64,000 bases of DNA from Phycisphaeraceae bacterium. GTDB lineage: Bacteria > Planctomycetota > Phycisphaerae > Phycisphaerales > UBA1924. Below are positions 1 to 7,927 of this stretch, piece by piece; position 1 is the stretch's first letter, and every line of letters starts with the position of its first letter. The position numbers and the translations under genes are program-made. Location of the stretch: NCBI GenBank assembly GCA_015200025.1, contig CP054186.1, positions 930,001 to 994,000 on the forward strand, in the 5' to 3' direction. The notes under the pieces were generated by a model. The model did no database searches. It had not been told where the DNA came from and worked only from the letters and a program-made list of their open reading frames with translations.

Positions 1-1
1 C

Positions 2-1138
2 ACGGGCCTGCTCGACCGCGAGTGGGCGCTCTACACGCACCTCGGGCGTGTCTACCGCTCGCTCGTGCTGGTGACGTACGGCGGGCGCGACGACTCGGCG
101 TACCACGCCCGGCTTCAGGGGGAACTCCCCGACGGGTGCGCGTTGACCATCGTGAGCAACGAGGGCGGGCTGCCCGAGGCGGGGTACCTCGCCGCGGTCC
201 CTGGCCTGGTCGCCCGCGTCGTGCGCGGCGGGTCCGCGGTGGTCAAGACGAACCAGCTGGCGTCGGGCCCGGTGGCGCACGAGATCGCGTCGGCGCTGCG
301 GGGCGCGGGGGTGCGCACGGCGCTGGTGGTGCGCGGGGGGTACCTCTGGTCGCGGTTCGCGGCGCACGAGCACGGCCCGGACTCGGCGCAGGCCAAGGAC
401 GCGGCGAAGGCCGAGGCGGCCCTGTGCCGGGCGGCCGACGCGGTGATCGGGACGACCAAGGACATGACCGACGACCTGTGCTGGCGGTACCGGCTGGACC
501 CCGGCGCGGTGCACGTCGTGCCCAACTACGTGATCGACGACGGCGTGCCGGAGGACTCGGTGCGCGAGCCGGGGTTGATCCTGTACGCCGGGCAGCTCGT
601 CCCGCGGAAGCGGGTGGACGTGCTGATCGAGGCGGTCTCGCTGTTGTCGTCGGAGCAGCGATCCGGGACGCGGCTTTTGATCGTGGGCGACGGCCCGGAG
701 TTGCCGTACCTCACGCGCCGGGCGTCGGAGCTGTCCGTCGCCGCGGAGTTCACGCCGCGGATCCCGCACCGCGACCTGCTGAAGCGGATGTCGTCCGCGA
801 CGTTGTACGCGCAGGCCTCGTCGCTCGAGGGGCACCCCAAGACGGTGCTCGAGGCGATGGCGTGCGGGACGCCGGTCGTGGTCGCGGACGCGCCGGGGCT
901 GTCCGCGGTGGTCGAGAACGGGGTGACGGGGGTTCGCGTCCCGGGCGGATCGGCGGAGGGGTTCGCCAACGCTTTCGCGGGGATGCTCGACGATCCGGAC
1001 TGGCGCGAGATGATCGGGTGCGCGGCGTCCCGTCACGCCCGGACGACGTTCGGCGTGCGCACGATCGCCGAGCGCGAGGCGGAGGTCCACCGGGCCGCGC
1101 TCGCCCGCGGCGCCGCCCGCTCGCGTGACGCCGCGTGA
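2..1138 (+). CDS. GT4-type glycosyltransferase, 5' end outside window
   Basis: The open frame enters from the left edge (it reads T-G-L-L-D-R-E-W from base 2), so the true start lies upstream; a GTG at 65 falls inside the fold and is not credible. The visible 378 residues look like a GT-B glycosyltransferase. The C-terminal half carries a donor-site lead-in, ILYAGQLVPRKRVDVL, then LLIVGDGPE and the nucleotide-sugar binding segment EGHPKTVLEAMACGTPVV with the usual E-x7-E spacing. This family transfers a sugar from an NDP- or GDP-sugar to a growing glycan at the inner face of the membrane. The stop overlaps the next start (TGATG), so the two genes are probably co-translated. The ManC and CapD-like genes nearby point to surface polysaccharide synthesis. 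Donor and acceptor cannot be read from the sequence. Confidence 0.85.
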   Translation, partial: TGLLDREWALYTHLGRVYRSLVLVTYGGRDDSAYHARLQGELPDGCALTIVSNEGGLPEAGYLAAVPGLVARVVRGGSAVVKTNQLASGPVAHEIASALRGAGVRTALVVRGGYLWSRFAAHEHGPDSAQAKDAAKAEAALCRAADAVIGTTKDMTDDLCWRYRLDPGAVHVVPNYVIDDGVPEDSVREPGLILYAGQLVPRKRVDVLIEAVSLLSSEQRSGTRLLIVGDGPELPYLTRRASELSVAAEFTPRIPHRDLLKRMSSATLYAQASSLEGHPKTVLEAMACGTPVVVADAPGLSAVVENGVTGVRVPGGSAEGFANAFAGMLDDPDWREMIGCAASRHARTTFGVRTIAEREAEVHRAALARGAARSRDAA

Positions 1139-2919
1139 TGGCCCGCCCGCGTTCCAACCCACTCCCGCGTGTCCCGGCCTCGGCGGACGCGGTGCCGACC
1201 ATCGTCCCGGCGTTCACGGCGCTGGGCGAATCGCTCCGGCGAGCCCCGACGGACCACCGCGCCGGCCTGAGCCTGGCCCGTCACCTCGCCACGGCGTGGT
1301 CGCGGGCGTTGCCGCTGGCGTACCGCGGGGTCGAGATCGCCGCGATCCTGCGTCCGAAACTGATCGGGTACGACGCGGGCCTGTTCACGCACGCGGTGCG
1401 CGCGCTGCGGGCGTCGCACGCCGCCCGTGAGGTGCTCTCGTCGGGCCTCGTCCCGGACCCTCGCGGCCACGCCCCCGATTCGCTCGCCGGGGCGCACCTG
1501 CTCGACCTGGCCTTGGGCCCGTCGGTCCCCGCGCGGGCCGCGGGGCTGCGCGACCGGTACCCGGCGCATTCATCGCGGGCGGGCTTTGTGCCGCGGGAGT
1601 TCGAAGTTCGGCCTCGGTCCCTCGGCGACGCGCCCCCGCGCGGATGCCGGGGGACGCTGGTGGTCCTCACGTCGCCCAACTACGCGAACCCGCTGGGGCC
1701 TGTCGCGGACGCTCTGCGTCGGCGGGGCGAGCCGGTGTCGGTGCTCCGCCCGTGCGGGATGCCCGTGCCGCCCTCGCTGGGGGGAGACGCCACGGACCTT
1801 GAGTCGTTGCTCACGCCCGACCTCGTGGCGCTGCGCGACCACGCCTCGGCGTGGATCGCTCGCGCGTGGGAGGACCGGCAGGGCCTGATCGCGTCGTGGT
1901 ACCGTCCTCTGGGCGTGGACCTGTGGCCTCTCGTCGAGCGGGATCTCCGCCGGGCGGTGCTCGGGCACGCGCCCACGGCATTGATGCTGATCGAGCTGGC
2001 GCATCGGCTCGCCGCGGGGGGCGTGCGTCGGATGGTCGCGGCGCGTCTTCGGCGTGTCACCGAGCTGTCGCTGGCGTACGGGTTCCGCGCGGCGGGCGTG
2101 CCCGTGTCGATCGTGATCCACGGGCACGTCAGCGCCGACCCCGCCCTGACGACCGATTCGGGCGACTTCTCGCCCGCCGACGCGGTCTGCTGCTGGAACC
2201 ATGGGCAGGCCTGGGCGGTCGCGGGCTCGCCCGACGCGCCGCACCCTTTGGCCCTCAAGGTCACGGGCAACCCGGCGTTCGACCGGCTCACGGCCGACGC
2301 CCGCGCCACCGACCGCGTCGCCGCCCGCGCCGAACTGGCCCGGGTGCTGCACCTGGACCCCTCGGCCCCGTGGTTCCTGCACCTGACGCAGCCGATCACG
2401 GGCGAGCAGCACGGCGCGGTGGCCCGCGCGGTGCTCTCGCACCCGCGTGCGGTGCTGCTGGTCAAGCCGCACCCCGCCGAGACGCGATCGCCCGATTTCG
2501 CACCCCCGCCGGCGCAGGACCGGGTGCGGGTGATGTTGCCCGGGGCCGCCCCGCTCCACCGGCTGCTCGTGGCCGCCGACGTGTCGATCTGTTATTCCTC
2601 GACGACCAACCTGGAATCGCTCTTGGCGGGAACGCCCGTGATCACGGCGGCCCTGACGCCCGGGCTGGCGTCGCGCGACCGCAGCGTCGCGCTCGAGGCG
2701 TTCGGTCTTCCGATCGCGCTGAGCGAATCGGCCCTGGCCGGTATGGTGGGCGTCGCCGCGGAGGACCCGGCGGCCTTGCGTGCCGGGCTCGAACCCGCGG
2801 TTCGATCGGCGCTGGATCACCTGTGCCCGGGGCACGGGGAGGCCCGCGCGGCCGACCGTGTCGCGTCGCTCATCCTGGGTCTTCATCCCCGGCGTCGCTG
2901 GCATCCCGCGGCCGGGTGA
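1138..2919 (+). CDS. GT-B-like polysaccharide biosynthesis protein
   Basis: A 593-residue soluble protein. The ATG at 1138 overlaps the previous TGA by one base, which decides the start over the GTG at 1135. The N-terminal half is not recognisable. The C-terminal half has GT-B features: HGHVSADP near the middle, KVTGNPAFDRL, WFLHLTQP, LLVKPHPAETRSPDF, and VAADVSICYSSTTNLESLLAGTPV close to the end. These resemble surface-carbohydrate (CDP-glycerol or sialyl-type) transferases, where the K-P-H-P and S-S-T-N-L-E segments line the donor site. No membrane segment or signal peptide is seen. It probably acts with the preceding glycosyltransferase. Its last 50 bases overlap the convergent ruvX gene. 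The exact activity is unknown. Confidence 0.7.
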   Translation: MARPRSNPLPRVPASADAVPTIVPAFTALGESLRRAPTDHRAGLSLARHLATAWSRALPLAYRGVEIAAILRPKLIGYDAGLFTHAVRALRASHAAREVLSSGLVPDPRGHAPDSLAGAHLLDLALGPSVPARAAGLRDRYPAHSSRAGFVPREFEVRPRSLGDAPPRGCRGTLVVLTSPNYANPLGPVADALRRRGEPVSVLRPCGMPVPPSLGGDATDLESLLTPDLVALRDHASAWIARAWEDRQGLIASWYRPLGVDLWPLVERDLRRAVLGHAPTALMLIELAHRLAAGGVRRMVAARLRRVTELSLAYGFRAAGVPVSIVIHGHVSADPALTTDSGDFSPADAVCCWNHGQAWAVAGSPDAPHPLALKVTGNPAFDRLTADARATDRVAARAELARVLHLDPSAPWFLHLTQPITGEQHGAVARAVLSHPRAVLLVKPHPAETRSPDFAPPPAQDRVRVMLPGAAPLHRLLVAADVSICYSSTTNLESLLAGTPVITAALTPGLASRDRSVALEAFGLPIALSESALAGMVGVAAEDPAALRAGLEPAVRSALDHLCPGHGEARAADRVASLILGLHPRRRWHPAAG

Positions 2920-3343
2920 GCGAGGCGAGGAAGTCGCGGAGCACCGCGGCGGCCGCCAGGGCGTCACGCCGGGCCTTTTTCTGACCGCGTGTCAGCCCGC
3001 TCCGCGCCATGCCCCAATCGGCCTCGGCGCTGGTGAGGCGTTCGTCCTGCATATGGACCTTTCGCCCCGACTTTGCCGCCAGCCGCCCGGCCCACGCCCG
3101 GACGATCCTCGCCCGCGGGCCCTCGGTGCCGTCCATGTTCATCGGGAGCCCGACGACCAGTTCGCAGGCGCCGGGGCCCACGGCCCGCTCGATCTCCTTG
3201 AGGACGAGGTCGATCAGCGCGTCGCCGCCGCAGAGGCCCGAGGGGCATTCGAGGACCGTGAGGGGTGAGACGATCCCGGTGAGGGCGTCGCCCGCCGCAA
3301 GGCCTGTCCGCGCGTCCCCGAGATCCACGGCGATGTACCGCAC
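2870..3343 (-). CDS. ruvX: RuvX/YqgF family RNase H-fold nuclease
   Basis: 157 residues, the usual size for the family. It begins with the RNase H-fold strand IAVDLGDARTGLA carrying the first catalytic Asp, continues with LVVGLPMNMDGTEGP, and has the late DERLTSAEAD motif. In this family the protein processes Holliday junctions or matures the 16S rRNA 5' end; which role applies here cannot be told from sequence. The GTG start at 3343 is chosen because the conserved strand begins directly after it and a TACACT -10 hexamer lies 5 bases upstream. The tail runs 50 bases into the convergent glycosyltransferase-like gene. The ManC gene lies 23 bases upstream on the same strand. Confidence 0.9.
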   Translation of the reverse strand: MRYIAVDLGDARTGLAAGDALTGIVSPLTVLECPSGLCGGDALIDLVLKEIERAVGPGACELVVGLPMNMDGTEGPRARIVRAWAGRLAAKSGRKVHMQDERLTSAEADWGMARSGLTRGQKKARRDALAAAAVLRDFLASLTRPRDASDAGDEDPG

Positions 3344-3348
3344 GGGCG

Positions 3349-3354
3349 AGTGTA
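3349..3354 (-). promoter_or_regulatory. Predicted leaderless -10 element of ruvX
   Basis: On the minus strand TACACT lies 5 bases before the GTG start, which would place the transcript start at or next to the start codon. No Shine-Dalgarno sequence is visible. It is one of 19 similar cases in the window. Confidence 0.45.
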
Positions 3355-3366
3355 GAACGGGCCCGC

Positions 3367-4476
3367 TTACTTGAGCGATTCGGGGAGGGCGGCGTGGAGG
3401 GCCTTGAGTTCCTCGGCGCGGGCGCGGGGCATCACGAGGGTCGCGTCCTTGGTGCGGACGACGATCATGTCTTCGCACCCCAGGAGCGCGACGGTGTGGC
3501 CCGGCTCGGCGTTGACGATCAGGTTGTTCCGCCCGTTGACGGAGACGGCGGCCCCGGGCCCGGCGCGGCGGGTGCCCTCGGCGTCTTGGGCGAGGGTTTC
3601 GGCGTAGCTCGGCCAGCTGCCCACGTCGAGCCAGCGGACGTCCATCGAGACGGCGCAGATCTGGAAGTCCTTGTCCTGGCTCGCCGGCTCCATCACGCCG
3701 TAGTCCACGCTGATCTTGGGGAGCGTGGGGTAGACGCGGTCGATGACCTCTCGCTGGCGCGGGGTGCCGAAGGCGTCGGCGATCTCCTCCATGCCGGCGT
3801 AACTCTCGGGCTTGAACTTGCGGAGGGCGTCGAGGAAGGTCGAGGCCCGCCAGACGAACATCCCGCTGTTCCAGTCGAAGGCGCCCGACGCGACATAGGC
3901 CTGGGCCCGGGCCAGGTCGGGCTTCTCCACGAACCGCTGGACGTGGAACGCTCGCCCCTCGGCCCCCTCGACCCCGCGCACCGGCGTCCCGCGTTCGACG
4001 TAGCCGTAGCCCGTGGCCGGGTAGGTCGGGGTGATCCCGAACGTCACCAGGCGCCTGGCGTCGGCCTCGACCAGGCGGAAGCCCAGGTCCATGCGCTCAC
4101 GGAAGACCCCGTCGGGCTCGATGATGTGGTCCGCCGTCAGCACCGCGAACGAGGCGTCCTTGTCGATCTTGCGCAGGACCGCGGCGGCGAACCCGACGGC
4201 GTTGACCGTGTCACGCCCCACGGGCTCCCCGAGCACCTGGGCGTCTAAGAACCCGGGCAGGTCGCGACGGACCACCCCGCGGTACGCCTCGGCCGTGCAG
4301 ATATAACGCCGCTCGGGCGGGATCAGGCCTTCGAGGCGCCCCGCGGCGATCTCGAGGAGCGAGCGGGTCCGGCCGCCGCTCTCGATGAACTTGATGAGTT
4401 GCTTGGGCTCGTCCTTGCGGGACATGGGCCACAGCCTCGTCCCCGCTCCCCCGGCCATGATCATCGCGTAGCGCAT
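3367..4476 (-). CDS. manC: Mannose-1-phosphate guanylyltransferase
   Basis: 369 residues. Makes GDP-mannose from mannose 1-phosphate and GTP for glycan synthesis in the cytoplasm. The nucleotide-binding signature MAGGAGTRLWPMSR occupies about residues 7-20 and the FVEKPD signature follows near residue 180, with DWNSGMFVWRAS after it. The length covers the nucleotidyltransferase and left-handed helix domains only. The C-terminal cupin isomerase domain of the bifunctional forms (about 480 residues) is absent, so mannose 6-phosphate must come from another phosphomannomutase or isomerase. The frame stays open upstream, but the conserved M-x-x-A-G-G-A-G start and a TACCCT hexamer 6 bases upstream fix the start at 4476. 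GDP-mannose fits the neighbouring glycosyltransferases. Confidence 0.93.
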   Translation of the reverse strand: MRYAMIMAGGAGTRLWPMSRKDEPKQLIKFIESGGRTRSLLEIAAGRLEGLIPPERRYICTAEAYRGVVRRDLPGFLDAQVLGEPVGRDTVNAVGFAAAVLRKIDKDASFAVLTADHIIEPDGVFRERMDLGFRLVEADARRLVTFGITPTYPATGYGYVERGTPVRGVEGAEGRAFHVQRFVEKPDLARAQAYVASGAFDWNSGMFVWRASTFLDALRKFKPESYAGMEEIADAFGTPRQREVIDRVYPTLPKISVDYGVMEPASQDKDFQICAVSMDVRWLDVGSWPSYAETLAQDAEGTRRAGPGAAVSVNGRNNLIVNAEPGHTVALLGCEDMIVVRTKDATLVMPRARAEELKALHAALPESLK

Positions 4477-4482
4477 CGGGGC

Positions 4483-4488
4483 AGGGTA
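4483..4488 (-). promoter_or_regulatory. Predicted leaderless -10 element of manC
   Basis: TACCCT on the minus strand, 6 bases before the ATG at 4476. An overlapping GATACC is an alternative reading. No Shine-Dalgarno sequence is visible. Confidence 0.35.
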
Positions 4489-4553
4489 TCGACCTCCCCA
4501 CCCTCGGGCCTCAACAACAGGCACGTCCCCGGCGCGAATTTCCGGGCCCCGCC

Positions 4554-5198
4554 TCAGCCGGCCCCGAAGACCGCCGTGACGATTTCCTCGACCGTGAGCG
4601 ATCGGCCCGGCGAGCGGGCGAGCACCAGCGCGACCTTGCGCTCCGCGTCGCCGCGGCCCTCGCCCAGCGCCATCAACGCCCCCACCGCCTCCTCCATCGG
4701 CCCGCCCCCCGCGGGGGATACCGGTTTGACCTCGGCCCCCGCGCCCAGGGCGGCGGCCTCGGCGTCGCTGAGGAAGCCCCCGACTTTCCCGTGCAGTTCC
4801 GCCACCACCGTCTCGGCCATCCGCTTCCCGATCTCGGGCAGGCCCGTCAGCCACCGCGTGTCGCGGGATTCGATGGCCCGAGCGACGGCGGCGGGCTCGG
4901 CCGTCAACGCCCGCAGGGCCCGCTTGTTCCCGATCCCTTTGACGGTCGTGAACACTTCGAAGAACCGTCGCTCGCGCACGCTGAGGAAGCCCAGGAGCCG
5001 GGGGATGTAACTCGACCCCTGGCCCTCGCTCTCGAGGTACTGGAGCGTGATGAACGTGACGGGCCCGCCGACGGAGCGCGCGACCCGCTCGGCGACGTAG
5101 GCCGGCATCAGGACCTCGTAGGTCAGCCCGCCCCCGACCTCGACCAAGGCCGCGTTGCCTTCCACGCCCGCGAGATTCCCGGTGATCCGGCAGATCAT
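4554..5198 (-). CDS. ruvA: Holliday junction branch migration protein RuvA
   Basis: 214 residues, the family norm. RuvA tetramers bind four-way junctions and load the RuvB motor. The N-terminal OB fold starts MICRITGNLAGVEGN; the helix-hairpin-helix region is visible as FFEVFTTVKGIGNKRAL and LTGLPEIGKRMAETV; the C-terminal domain ends in the RuvB-binding helix region RSLTVEEIVTAVF. A linker of about 25 residues rich in Ala, Gly and Pro separates the last two domains, as usual. The start at 5198 follows from the canonical M-I-x-x-I-x-G opening and a TACGCT hexamer 7 bases upstream. Neither ruvB nor ruvC is in the window. It is divergent from the CapD-like gene. Confidence 0.93.
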   Translation of the reverse strand: MICRITGNLAGVEGNAALVEVGGGLTYEVLMPAYVAERVARSVGGPVTFITLQYLESEGQGSSYIPRLLGFLSVRERRFFEVFTTVKGIGNKRALRALTAEPAAVARAIESRDTRWLTGLPEIGKRMAETVVAELHGKVGGFLSDAEAAALGAGAEVKPVSPAGGGPMEEAVGALMALGEGRGDAERKVALVLARSPGRSLTVEEIVTAVFGAG

Positions 5199-5205
5199 CG
5201 GGGCC

Positions 5206-5211
5206 AGCGTA
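5206..5211 (-). promoter_or_regulatory. Predicted leaderless -10 element of ruvA
   Basis: TACGCT on the minus strand, ending 7 bases before the ATG at 5198, so transcription should start at the start codon. Confidence 0.5.
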
Positions 5212-5321
5212 GCAGGTCCGATACGGCGGGTTCGACGCCCGCTCGGCAAGGTCTTGTAACCATCGGGCCCCGGCGGGCTCCAAACGCGCCCCGCCCGTCG
5301 CCGCCGTCCGATGACACCCCC

Positions 5322-6974
5322 ATGACGGCACACGGCGCGACCCCGACATCGTCCCACCCGGGCCCCGGCCATGACCTTCCCGGCACCCGGGAGAGGGCCA
5401 CGGGATCGGGCGCCGCGTCGGCCCGCCGCGCGGTGCTGATCGGGACGGCCGAGTCGGTGGGCCTGCTGTCGAGCCAGCTCGCGTTGCTCGCGGACCCGCC
5501 CAAGGCCGAGGCGGTGGTGCTGGTCGAGCCCCCGGCGGGCGCGGTGTGCCGGACGACCGAGGACCTGCCGAGGCTGTGCCGGGATCTGAGGCCCGATTTC
5601 GCGGTGGTGTGCCTCCCCAGGTCGAGCGCGGCGGAATCGCGTCGGGTCTCGGCGATCCTGGCGGAACTGAACGTTCCCGAGCGGCGAGTCCCGGTGCTGC
5701 AGGACCTGCTCGACGCCCCGCCGGCGTCCACCCTGTCGGGGCCGGGCGCGGCGGTCGCGGACGCCCGCCGGCTCCTGGGTCGAGAGCCCAGGCCTATTGA
5801 CCACGGCGCGGTGGCTTCCGTGATCGAGGGGAAAAGGGTGCTGGTGACGGGTGCGGGGGGCTCGATCGGGTCGGAGATCGCGCGGATCGTGGCGTCGTAC
5901 GGGCCCGAGTCGCTGGTGCTCGCGGAGCGATCCGAGAACGCGCTGTTCGAGATCGACCGCGTGATCCAGCGGCGGTTCCCGGGGCTGGCGCGGGCGGCGG
6001 TGCTGCACGACATCACGGACCACGACGCGACGCTGAGGCTATTGGCGAAGCACCGCCCGCACGCGGTGTTCCACGCCGCGGCGCACAAGCATGTGCCGCT
6101 GATGGAGGACCACCCCGCGCACGCGGTGACGAACAACGTCTTCGGGACGCGGTCGGTCGCGGACGCGGCGTTGGCCTGCGGGGCCGAGCGGTTCGTGCTC
6201 ATCTCGTCGGACAAGGCGGTAAACCCGACGAGCGTGATGGGCGCGACCAAGCGTCTGGCGGAGATGTACGTGCAGCACATCCACCGGTCGGCGGACGCCA
6301 CACGGTTTAGCATCGTGCGGTTCGGGAACGTGCTGGGCTCGGCGTGCAGCGTGGTCCCGATCTGGTCGAGCCAGTTGGCCGAGGGCGGGCCCGTCACGGT
6401 GACTGATCACCGGATGACCCGGTACTTCATGTCGATCCACGAGGCCGCGTCGTTGGTGATCCAGTCGGCGGCGATCCCCGACCCGCCGGGGGGGCGGTCG
6501 GCCGCCCCGGTGTTCGTGCTGGACATGGGCGAGCCGGTGCGGATCCTCGACCTGGCCCGCCGGTTCGTCGCGGCGTCGGGCTTCCACCCGGTGGTGGTCC
6601 CGCCGGTCCAGGGCCTCACGCCCTTGGACCCCGCGATCGACCTGAGCACGCTCCCGACGATGGAGATCGCGCTCACCGGCGTGCGCCCCGGCGAGAAGTT
6701 GTACGAGGAGCTCGCGTACGACCACGAGGCTCTGATCCCCTCGCCGTTCCCGGGAATCAGCGTCTGGTCGACACCGTCGCAGCCCGTCGATATCCCGAAC
6801 ATGCTTGCCGAGCTGACGGCGGCACGCAACTCCCAAAACCGGGCGGCGGTCATCCAAACGATCCGTGGCCTCGTGCCTGAGATGCAGCCCCCGATCGCCG
6901 CTCGGGGCGGTCCATTGCAGGGGATCGACCAGGCGGACACCTGTTCGGATAAGGTTCGCCATGCCGCCGCGTAA
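5322..6974 (+). CDS. CapD-type nucleotide-sugar 4,6-dehydratase, soluble form
   Basis: 550 residues. The extended SDR fold begins with the NAD-binding motif TGAGGSIGSE at about residues 176-185. The catalytic region reads SSDKAVNPTSVMGATK, with the Met-x3-Lys form typical of the PglF/CapD/FlaA1 group instead of Tyr-x3-Lys, and the late signature VRPGEKLYEEL is present. These enzymes convert UDP-GlcNAc-type sugars to 4-keto-6-deoxy intermediates. Unlike most CapD proteins there are no N-terminal membrane helices. Residues 1-165 instead contain a Rossmann-like stretch (AVLIGTAESVGLL), so the enzyme is probably cytosolic. The ATG at 5322 is the first good start; an ATG at 5311 is out of frame. 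The stop lies inside the next gene. Confidence 0.85.
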   Translation: MTAHGATPTSSHPGPGHDLPGTRERATGSGAASARRAVLIGTAESVGLLSSQLALLADPPKAEAVVLVEPPAGAVCRTTEDLPRLCRDLRPDFAVVCLPRSSAAESRRVSAILAELNVPERRVPVLQDLLDAPPASTLSGPGAAVADARRLLGREPRPIDHGAVASVIEGKRVLVTGAGGSIGSEIARIVASYGPESLVLAERSENALFEIDRVIQRRFPGLARAAVLHDITDHDATLRLLAKHRPHAVFHAAAHKHVPLMEDHPAHAVTNNVFGTRSVADAALACGAERFVLISSDKAVNPTSVMGATKRLAEMYVQHIHRSADATRFSIVRFGNVLGSACSVVPIWSSQLAEGGPVTVTDHRMTRYFMSIHEAASLVIQSAAIPDPPGGRSAAPVFVLDMGEPVRILDLARRFVAASGFHPVVVPPVQGLTPLDPAIDLSTLPTMEIALTGVRPGEKLYEELAYDHEALIPSPFPGISVWSTPSQPVDIPNMLAELTAARNSQNRAAVIQTIRGLVPEMQPPIAARGGPLQGIDQADTCSDKVRHAAA

Positions 6975-7284
6975 GACCCTGGGCCGGGGACTATCATCGG
7001 GTGTGACAGAGAGCCCCCGAAGCGTCGGGACTGTGGCCGACGAATCCGATCCTGTGGCCGAGACCGCCGAGGTCCGCCGCAAGGCTCAGGCCCTGCTCGA
7101 TTCGCTGATCGACGCCCGCGCCATGTCCGAGGCGCACCTCGCGTCGTCCAGCGAGCGGGACCACCTGTGTGCGCTCACCGGGCGGTCGAGCCTGGACAAC
7201 GCCATCGAATCGACCCGGCGGATGATCGCCACCCTTGACCGTCATATCGAGATGGTGTCGGCGGCCGTCGGGCCCGGCAAATAG
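6961..7284 (+). CDS. Small charged helical protein, unknown function
   Basis: 107 residues starting at an ATG that overlaps the last 14 bases of the CapD-like gene, so translation is probably coupled. I do not recognise a family. Residues about 25-100 are predicted helical, with heptad-like spacing (AEVRRKAQALLDSLIDAR, then NAIESTRRMIATLDRHIEMV), suggesting a short coiled coil. No signal peptide or membrane segment is seen. A long C-tract array follows directly after the stop. Coupling to the CapD-like gene hints at a polysaccharide-related role, but nothing in the protein shows it. Confidence 0.6.
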   Translation: MPPRKTLGRGLSSGVTESPRSVGTVADESDPVAETAEVRRKAQALLDSLIDARAMSEAHLASSSERDHLCALTGRSSLDNAIESTRRMIATLDRHIEMVSAAVGPGK

Positions 7285-7348
7285 CCCCCCACCCCCCCCC
7301 CAACCCCCAACCCCCAACCCCCCACCCCCAACCCCCAACCCCCCCCAC
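7285..7348. repeat. C-tract array with G-quadruplex potential on the minus strand
   Basis: About nine runs of five to ten C separated by A or AA fill the gap between the small helical protein gene and dut. The minus strand therefore reads runs of G spaced by T or TT, a strong G-quadruplex pattern; the plus strand could form an i-motif. It lies about 90 bases before the dut -10 element. No other array of this kind is seen in the window. Confidence 0.8.
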
Positions 7349-7439
7349 CTTATCTCCAGCCCACACCCGAAGTCCCTCTGGGCGGGGGAGGCCGTGTCCG
7401 TGCTCGCGGGCGGCGTCGGGCGAGGCTTGGGCGCGGACG

Positions 7440-7445
7440 TATGCT
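7440..7445 (+). promoter_or_regulatory. Predicted leaderless -10 element of dut
   Basis: TATGCT ends 7 bases before the ATG at 7453. The in-frame ATG at 7441 overlaps this hexamer, which is one reason for preferring the later start. Confidence 0.5.
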
Positions 7446-7452
7446 CGGCGGC

Positions 7453-7902
7453 ATGACACACCCGACGCTCCGGATCAAGCGATTGTCCCCCGCCGCGTCG
7501 ATTCCTGCGTACCAGACCGAAGGGTCGGCGGGGATGGACCTCTCGTCGTGCCAGCCCGACGAACGCGGGGTTACGATCGCGCCGGGTCGGATCGCGCTGA
7601 TCCCGACGGGGCTGTCGGTGGCGATCCCCTCGGGGTACGAGGGGCAGGTGCGCCCGAGGTCGGGGCTGGCGAGCAAGCACGGCGTGACGGTCGTGAACGC
7701 GCCGGGGACGATCGACGCGGACTACCGCGGCGAGGTCCGCGTGGCGCTGATCAACCAGGGGCCCGAGCCGTTCGTGGTGGAGCACGGGATGCGGGTGGCG
7801 CAGTTGGTGATCGCGCCGGTGTCGCGTGCCACGATCGTCGAGGTTGACGCGCTGGACGGAACGGCCCGCGGGGCGGGCGGGTTCGGCTCGACGGGGGTGT
7901 GA
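7453..7902 (+). CDS. dut: Deoxyuridine 5'-triphosphate nucleotidohydrolase
   Basis: 149 residues, normal for trimeric dUTPases. It hydrolyses dUTP to dUMP and pyrophosphate, keeping uracil out of DNA and feeding thymidylate synthesis. The five family motifs are visible in order: SAGMDLSS, then [13 protein letters not shown], then [11 protein letters not shown], then [10 protein letters not shown], and the C-terminal GGFGSTGV that closes over the active site. The start at 7453 gives the usual N-terminal length and sits 7 bases after TATGCT. The gene is followed by a convergent methyltransferase gene 25 bases away. Confidence 0.95.
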   Translation: MTHPTLRIKRLSPAASIPAYQTEGSAGMDLSSCQPDERGVTIAPGRIALIPTGLSVAIPSGYEGQVRPRSGLASKHGVTVVNAPGTIDADYRGEVRVALINQGPEPFVVEHGMRVAQLVIAPVSRATIVEVDALDGTARGAGGFGSTGV

Positions 7903-7927
7903 TTGGGGAGGGTGTGCGGGCGGGGGG

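Noticed and set aside
4791..5321. Upstream extension of the CapD-like frame
   Set aside because: It is antisense to ruvA, and a good ATG exists at 5322 near the first recognisable strand.
7285..7348. C-tract array as a telomere or replicon end
   Set aside because: It lies inside continuous chromosomal sequence between two genes and has no terminal protein or resolvase gene nearby.
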